NCBI RefSeq assembly: GCF_903645315.1
Contig: NZ_CAHJXL010000001.1
Coordinates: forward strand, 3,524,841-3,588,840
Source: Victivallis sp. Marseille-Q1083
Lineage (GTDB): Bacteria; Verrucomicrobiota; Lentisphaeria; Victivallales; Victivallaceae
Length of the DNA: 64,000 bases
Direction of reading: 5' to 3'
The notes beneath the pieces were generated by a model, which saw only the letters and a program-made list of their open reading frames with translations, was not told where the DNA came from and ran no database searches. Both the position numbers and the translations under genes were made by a program. This document shows, piece after piece, positions 59,877 through 64,000 of this stretch (the stretch's first letter is position 1; the number at the start of each line of letters is the position of its first letter).

Positions 59877-60983
59877 ATGATACAGCTAAAGAAAAAGACA
59901 AAATCGCAACAGATCATTGAGACTTTTCTGGATGCCATGAATGCAGGTGTTCTGGTGCCGGGCTCCCGGATTGAAAGTGTCCGGGAAATCGGTGCCAGAT
60001 TTGATGCCAGTCTTTCGGTAGTCAATAATGCGTTGAATTATCTGGAACAGCAAGGGCGTATTATTCGGCGCCCGCGTTCTGGAGTGTTCGTTAAAGCGCC
60101 CGATCATACCAGAGAGCTATTGAATGATTCTGTTCTGGTTTGTATGCCGTTGGAGGGACACGTCTGGGGGACGTTGTTCAGTCTGATCGTACGTGCGCTT
60201 AACCAGCGCGGATTGAGTGCTATCACAGTGCACAGTGATATGTTGATGACCCGGGAGCCCACAGCGGAGTTGTCACTGCATATTCACGAACTAATTCATG
60301 ATCGTTTGCGCGGAGCCATTGTCATGGGATGCGACTATTGGAAAAATCCGTTTCTGAGTGATTATTCGCGGAATAAAATTGTCTTTATTTTTGAGTTGGA
60401 CTATCCAGAAATCTGCGGAAACGGTGTCTTGGTGGATTATGAAGCCGCTTATCATGCGATGACCACCCATCTGATTGAAACTGGACGGCGCCGGATTGCT
60501 TTTATGGTTCCTCCGGAAGCTATGCGCGAGGGACAGCGGCGGATGGTGCACTTCAATCAGATGTGTAATGGTTACGAGCGAGCTCTGAGAGAACATGATT
60601 TGACCGGAAACTGTCGGTACCTGACAGAATTTGATGGTAATGATCTGCGTAGCATTCGAGCGTATCTGGCCGATATTATGAATTCATCTTTGCCGCCAGA
60701 TGCGATCATGTGCTATATGGATGCGATTGCGATGCGGATCATCAAGGCGGCCCATCATCTGAAAATAGCCGTTCCGCGAGAGCTTGCCGTGACTGGTTTT
60801 TACCATACTCCGTGGGCTGACTTTGCTCCGTTGCCGTTAACGACCGCCCGCTTTGATCTGGACGCCATGGCTAAAAAAGCGGTGGAGATTCTGCTGACCG
60901 AGCAAGAAGTCCCTCAAATCATTTATGTGAAACCGGAATTGCGGCTTGAAGCCTCTTCCGTTGCCCTTGATACCAATAAATAA
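59877..60983 (+). CDS. GntR-type regulator with LacI-like sensor domain
   Basis: The protein has 368 residues from the ATG at 59877, which has GGAGAAGG 3-4 bases upstream; an ATG at 59865 lacks a ribosome site. The winged helix spans residues about 8-75 (IIETFLDAMNAGVLVPGSRI, then VREIGARFDASLSVVNNAL and RIIRRPRSGVFVK). The LacI-like sensor follows (RLRGAIVMGCDYW, NGVLVDYEAAYHAMTTHLIE, RELAVTGFYHTPWADFAPLP). It is the same architecture as the regulator at 1-1098. It is followed 36 bp later by a pseudopilin gene and probably controls that operon. Confidence 0.88.
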   Translation: MIQLKKKTKSQQIIETFLDAMNAGVLVPGSRIESVREIGARFDASLSVVNNALNYLEQQGRIIRRPRSGVFVKAPDHTRELLNDSVLVCMPLEGHVWGTLFSLIVRALNQRGLSAITVHSDMLMTREPTAELSLHIHELIHDRLRGAIVMGCDYWKNPFLSDYSRNKIVFIFELDYPEICGNGVLVDYEAAYHAMTTHLIETGRRRIAFMVPPEAMREGQRRMVHFNQMCNGYERALREHDLTGNCRYLTEFDGNDLRSIRAYLADIMNSSLPPDAIMCYMDAIAMRIIKAAHHLKIAVPRELAVTGFYHTPWADFAPLPLTTARFDLDAMAKKAVEILLTEQEVPQIIYVKPELRLEASSVALDTNK

Positions 60984-61019
60984 CCCCTGTCAAAGAAACA
61001 AGAAAGGAAGGAAAAACAA

Positions 61020-61751
61020 ATGAACCGAAAATTCACGCTTATCGAGCTCTTGGTTGTCATAGCAATCATAGCCATCCTTGCTAGCATGTTATTGCCGGCA
61101 TTAAACAGGGCTCGAAGTAAAGCTCAGGAGATTTATTGTGTCAATAACCTGAAGCAAATCGGGTTAGGGTTTGCTTTTTATCAGAATGACTATGATGATT
61201 ATTCGTTGCCATGGGTTGCTGCAGTTCCCAATGTGGCATATTACTGCTACTTTCCAGCCACGCTGAATCAATTATACAGCGTTCCTCGCAAGGTATTACA
61301 GTGTCCGGCGGAAGGTAATGCCAGCTCCACGGATCCCTTTCCGATTGACGACGCTGTGCTGGGGTCTTATGGTTACGGTATGAATGTTGACAGTATGGGA
61401 TTGGGACCGGCTGAAGACACCAGAACCCGTCAGGTGTCGTCGATGATGTCACAAGGATGGTCAACGGACAGTGTGGTGATGGTTGACACAATTACTACCA
61501 AAAAGCATATTTACTGTAGCATGATGTGGAGCACTACTGGTGTATTTCCGTTGGTGCCGGACAACGGGTGGGTGCAGGTCAATGCTCAGAGGCACGGCAT
61601 GCGCGCCAATACTTTGCATCTGGATGGCCATGTACAAAGCAATGCGGCACAGGCGTTGGCAAAAAACGAGAAGAATGATAGTTCAAATATGGAAAACCGC
61701 TTCTGGTATCCGAAAATCAACAATCCAACTAATACCCCGACTTGGTATTGA
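61020..61751 (+). CDS. Prepilin-type (pseudopilin) protein, H-X9-DG family
   Basis: The protein has 243 residues. MNRK leads directly into [19 protein letters not shown], and the globular domain ends with the full H-x9-DG motif in [20 protein letters not shown] double ribosome site (AAAGGAAGG) precedes the ATG. It follows the GntR-type regulator and precedes, after a 236-bp gap, a two-helix membrane protein and a DUF6259 gene. The protein has a different globular domain from the other three copies, which suggests different partners or ligands. Confidence 0.85.
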   Translation: MNRKFTLIELLVVIAIIAILASMLLPALNRARSKAQEIYCVNNLKQIGLGFAFYQNDYDDYSLPWVAAVPNVAYYCYFPATLNQLYSVPRKVLQCPAEGNASSTDPFPIDDAVLGSYGYGMNVDSMGLGPAEDTRTRQVSSMMSQGWSTDSVVMVDTITTKKHIYCSMMWSTTGVFPLVPDNGWVQVNAQRHGMRANTLHLDGHVQSNAAQALAKNEKNDSSNMENRFWYPKINNPTNTPTWY

Positions 61752-61786
61752 TGGCATTGGCGTGCTGATTCAATAATAAATAGGTT

Positions 61787-61965
61787 TTGTCCCAAATTTT
61801 GTGAAAGAATGGATGGCATGGCAATGAGCGTTGATTTTCACTGACTCATAGTAGTCGCACGAAATTCTATTTTTCAAGTTCACAAGGATTTTTCCTCGTT
61901 TCTTCCTTAAGGCATAGAAAATTCACGGCTCGAAATGCTCTTTATCTTCACAAAATTTTGGACAA
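61787..61965. repeat. MITE-like element with 19-bp terminal inverted repeats
   Basis: TTGTCCCAAATTTTGTGAA (61787-61805) is repeated in inverted form at 61947-61965 with one mismatch, enclosing a 179-bp non-coding unit. ATAAATA occurs shortly outside both ends. This could be a non-autonomous transposable element or a large regulatory stem between the pseudopilin and the next gene. Confidence 0.45.
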
Positions 61966-61987
61966 TAACAATAAATAAGGAACAACC

Positions 61988-62758
61988 ATGGAGTTAACGT
62001 TCAATTTTGCCTTGCTCGCGGTGATGCTCTGCACTTTCATCGTTATCCATATCTGCAAGAAAAGGGAAAAAACATTGCACCATGCATCTCTGTATGCAAT
62101 TCTGGCCCTGTTGGTACTGCTGGTGAGTTGCGGTTTATTTCTATGGCTCAATTTTTTGCGTGCCATCGTCACCGATGCCGGGAGTATAGCACTGGAACGT
62201 GCCGAGATGCAATGGTACGCTCAGGGGTGGCGTATGGCCCGGATACTCACGGAATTTCACAGTGACGATCTGAATAATACTGCCTCCATTCTGGTACTTC
62301 ATGGCGGCATGGCGAACCAGAAGAGTCGGTTGGATGCCTTTGTTGCCGCCATGACCGCGAATGGAGTGCCGCAAAGTGCTATAGAACTTCATGTGGTGCC
62401 GGTTTCCGGGCCTCGAGCTGGCATTGCTCCTGCAGAGAGTTTGGTGACGACCAATGATTTAAAAAAGGCTATGAGTCATTTTTCCGGTCCCGTCGTGATT
62501 TCTCTATTGGGGGTTCCTTCCGATGCCGCGGCCAATCGTTTTGACTTCACCAAACGCGGCCGTCAGCTTTTTGTGGCTGGCGGCGATGTTACCAATTATA
62601 CGTCAGAAGTTTTGCAGATGGTTCAAAACGGCAAAGTCGATGCTCTCGTTCAAACGCGCCTTGATGCGCCACAATTTGGAGAAACGTATTCTCGAGATCC
62701 GGAGCGGGCGTTCAACCAATTCTATACTCTGGTCACTTCTACCGCCAAGACTCCGTAA
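61988..62758 (+). CDS. Two-helix membrane protein of unknown function
   Basis: The protein has 256 residues. Two N-terminal hydrophobic helices (FNFALLAVMLCTFIVIHIC, then LYAILALLVLLVSCGLFLWL) precede an outer domain of about 195 residues with alternating strand/helix pattern (ASILVLHGGMANQKSRLDAF, then GPVVISLLGVPSDAAANRFD and GKVDALVQTRLD). That pattern is loosely like a periplasmic binding-protein half, but no family is recognised. AAGGAACAACC precedes the ATG. It lies between a pseudopilin and a glycosidase-like gene and so may belong to the same sugar-responsive unit. Confidence 0.65.
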   Translation: MELTFNFALLAVMLCTFIVIHICKKREKTLHHASLYAILALLVLLVSCGLFLWLNFLRAIVTDAGSIALERAEMQWYAQGWRMARILTEFHSDDLNNTASILVLHGGMANQKSRLDAFVAAMTANGVPQSAIELHVVPVSGPRAGIAPAESLVTTNDLKKAMSHFSGPVVISLLGVPSDAAANRFDFTKRGRQLFVAGGDVTNYTSEVLQMVQNGKVDALVQTRLDAPQFGETYSRDPERAFNQFYTLVTSTAKTP

Positions 62759-62800
62759 GCGGTTATCAAATCACATCAGATTCTGTCCTTTTTTTGTTTA

Positions 62801-62825
62801 GAGCCAATTTCAAAAAAATTGGCTC
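62801..62825 (+). terminator. Perfect 10-bp hairpin after the two-helix protein gene
   Basis: GAGCCAATTT (62801-62810) and AAATTGGCTC (62816-62825) with a 5-base A-rich loop. A T run lies before, not after, the stem. Confidence 0.45.
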
Positions 62826-62888
62826 AGTACCATAAATTAAAAAAATAAATTAACGAACGTCAGATATCATAATACAAGGAACTATGAT

Positions 62889-64000
62889 ATGAATTTTTCT
62901 GTAAGCATTTTGGCTGCATATTGTTGCTGTATTACTTCGCTGATTACGGCGGCACCGGTGGAATTGAGCAATGACCGTTTCCGAATCGAATTGGCAGGAG
63001 AGGAACATGGCATGGGCGTTCGGCAACTGGAAGACTGTAGCCGCGGTACCATTTTCTGGAAAACATCGGTCCAAAATCCATTGCTCTGGCGTATCCACTT
63101 GTCCGAAGCCGGTTCGGATCAGACCGTGTTATCCCGCGACAACCGTGATGCGTCCGAGTGTCGGATCATAGAACAGACTCCCGATTATTTGCGGATTCGC
63201 TGGAGCGGTTTTGCTGGACTGCGAGATGCTGAAGCTTTAACCGTGGATTTGCAAATTTCACTTGATGCCGCCGGTCGCTCGAGCTGGGAGCTGGTACCTG
63301 AACTGAATGATGATCGCTATACTTTCACTGGTATGGTTTTCCCATGTGTAGAGAATGTCATTGATCCGACCAAAGAAAAAATTCTGTTTCCGGTCGGCAA
63401 TAACGGTAGCCGAATAGTCAACTTCTCATTGAAAGGGCTTTACCCTTCGTTCGAGGCGCAATTGCAGTTCTTCGGGTTCCTGCAGGAGCAGGGAGCACTC
63501 TATATGGGACTGCATGATCCTGAAGCTTCAATAAAAAGCTTTGAACTTTCGGATCAATTGGAATTGTCAGTATTTAATTACAGCATGAACACCTCAATTG
63601 CCGGACAATCGAGAACTCCTTCTTATCCAGTGATAATGGCACCGGCAGCGTCATCATGGGAGTGTTGTGCTCTCTATCGCGATTGGGCAGAAGATCAGCA
63701 ATGGACGTCACGCGGCAAACATAATGAACGTAAAGACCTCCCGCCTCGTTCAGAAGAAATCGGTTTGTGGCTGAATCTTGACGATGATCCGGAAAAAACA
63801 ACCCGTGAAGCTCTCTCGGAAGCGCCTTTGCAAAAAGATCCATGTGCTGTTCACTGGTATCATTGGAATAAACGGAAATTCGATCGTGAATATCCGGAAA
63901 TGTTTCCGGCGAAAGAGGGGTTCCGAGAAGCAGTACAAGCCATGCGTAACGCCGGAATGTTCGTGTTTCCCTATATGAATGGGCGTTTGTGGGATACGAC
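62889..64000 (+). CDS. Secreted DUF6259-type glycosidase-like protein (3' truncated by window)
   Basis: 370 residues are visible and the frame runs off the end. AAGGAAC lies 7 bases before the ATG. A signal peptide (about residues 1-22, VSILAAYCCCITSLITAA) precedes a beta-rich N-domain (ELSNDRFRIELAGEEHGMGV, then LRIRWSGFAGL) like those of large glycoside hydrolases. The visible end contains HWYHWNKRKFDREYPEMFPA and FVFPYMNGRLWD, the pattern of the DUF6259 TIM-barrel. It is probably the enzyme of the GntR-pseudopilin unit. The codon usage is less GC-rich than in the left part of the window. Confidence 0.7.
   Translation, partial: MNFSVSILAAYCCCITSLITAAPVELSNDRFRIELAGEEHGMGVRQLEDCSRGTIFWKTSVQNPLLWRIHLSEAGSDQTVLSRDNRDASECRIIEQTPDYLRIRWSGFAGLRDAEALTVDLQISLDAAGRSSWELVPELNDDRYTFTGMVFPCVENVIDPTKEKILFPVGNNGSRIVNFSLKGLYPSFEAQLQFFGFLQEQGALYMGLHDPEASIKSFELSDQLELSVFNYSMNTSIAGQSRTPSYPVIMAPAASSWECCALYRDWAEDQQWTSRGKHNERKDLPPRSEEIGLWLNLDDDPEKTTREALSEAPLQKDPCAVHWYHWNKRKFDREYPEMFPAKEGFREAVQAMRNAGMFVFPYMNGRLWDT

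Noticed and set aside
1-64000. tRNA, rRNA and replication-origin features.
   Set aside because: No cloverleaf-like, rRNA-like or DnaA-box cluster was noticed by eye; short RNA genes could still have been missed without a covariance-model search.

Overview
The window reads as chromosomal DNA of a GC-rich, anaerobic, carbohydrate-degrading bacterium, most likely a Lentisphaerota (Victivallales-type) organism. This is inferred from gene content. There are four prepilin-like proteins sharing the leader [19 protein letters not shown] and a C-terminal H-x9-D type motif. There are several large secreted glycoside-hydrolase-like proteins of the GH42-like, DUF4091, DUF4838, DUF4434 and DUF6259 types. 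There are GntR/LacI sugar-sensor regulators, a Rnf complex, and a McsA-McsB pair. No rRNA, tRNA or CRISPR array was seen.

Layout. 1-6.6 kb: a GntR-type regulator (start off-window), a pseudopilin and a 1554-residue GH42-like secreted enzyme. 6.6-12 kb: a P-loop kinase-like gene, then a MarR-controlled RND efflux operon. 12-20 kb: secreted DUF4091 and DUF4838 proteins, a second pseudopilin and a DUF4434 protein, all on the minus strand; the DUF4091 gene has a strong promoter followed by LacI-type palindromes. 19.8-25.5 kb: metallophosphoesterase, glycerophosphodiesterase, another secreted glycosidase-like protein, isochorismatase-like hydrolase, DMT transporter and a small unknown protein.

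25.8-37.7 kb is the most unusual region. It is one plus-strand operon encoding a TolC-like lipoprotein, a 1836-residue surface protein, a periplasmic adaptor, a GAF-like/HlyD fusion and a PqqD-like/M50/HlyD fusion. The surface protein has an LE-x-R-x-LFDGA N-terminus, a DUF4347 domain, a beta-helix and 11 near-identical 225-bp MBG repeats. The set looks like a dedicated export machine for the surface protein, built without an ABC ATPase.

37.7-49.7 kb is mixed housekeeping and regulation: a WecA/MraY-type transferase, a radical SAM protein, MtnP, McsA-McsB, an orphan histidine kinase, an unknown protein, a LacI regulator with a pseudopilin, a nitroreductase and a tandem-domain NDK. 49.9-55.2 kb is rnfABCDGE. 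55.2-59.8 kb is a more AT-rich scar of insertion sequences: an IS4-type element sits in a decayed IS481-type transposase with a 9-bp target duplication, with IS630 and ISL3 remnants and two orphan genes nearby. 59.8-64 kb repeats the first module: GntR-type regulator, pseudopilin, a two-helix membrane protein of unknown function, and a DUF6259 glycosidase-like gene running off the window.

Two themes recur. A sugar-sensor regulator and/or a carbohydrate-active enzyme is placed next to each pseudopilin, so these may be substrate-specific surface factors co-regulated with degradation genes. Gene ends are also often marked by perfect GC-rich hairpins with no T tract.
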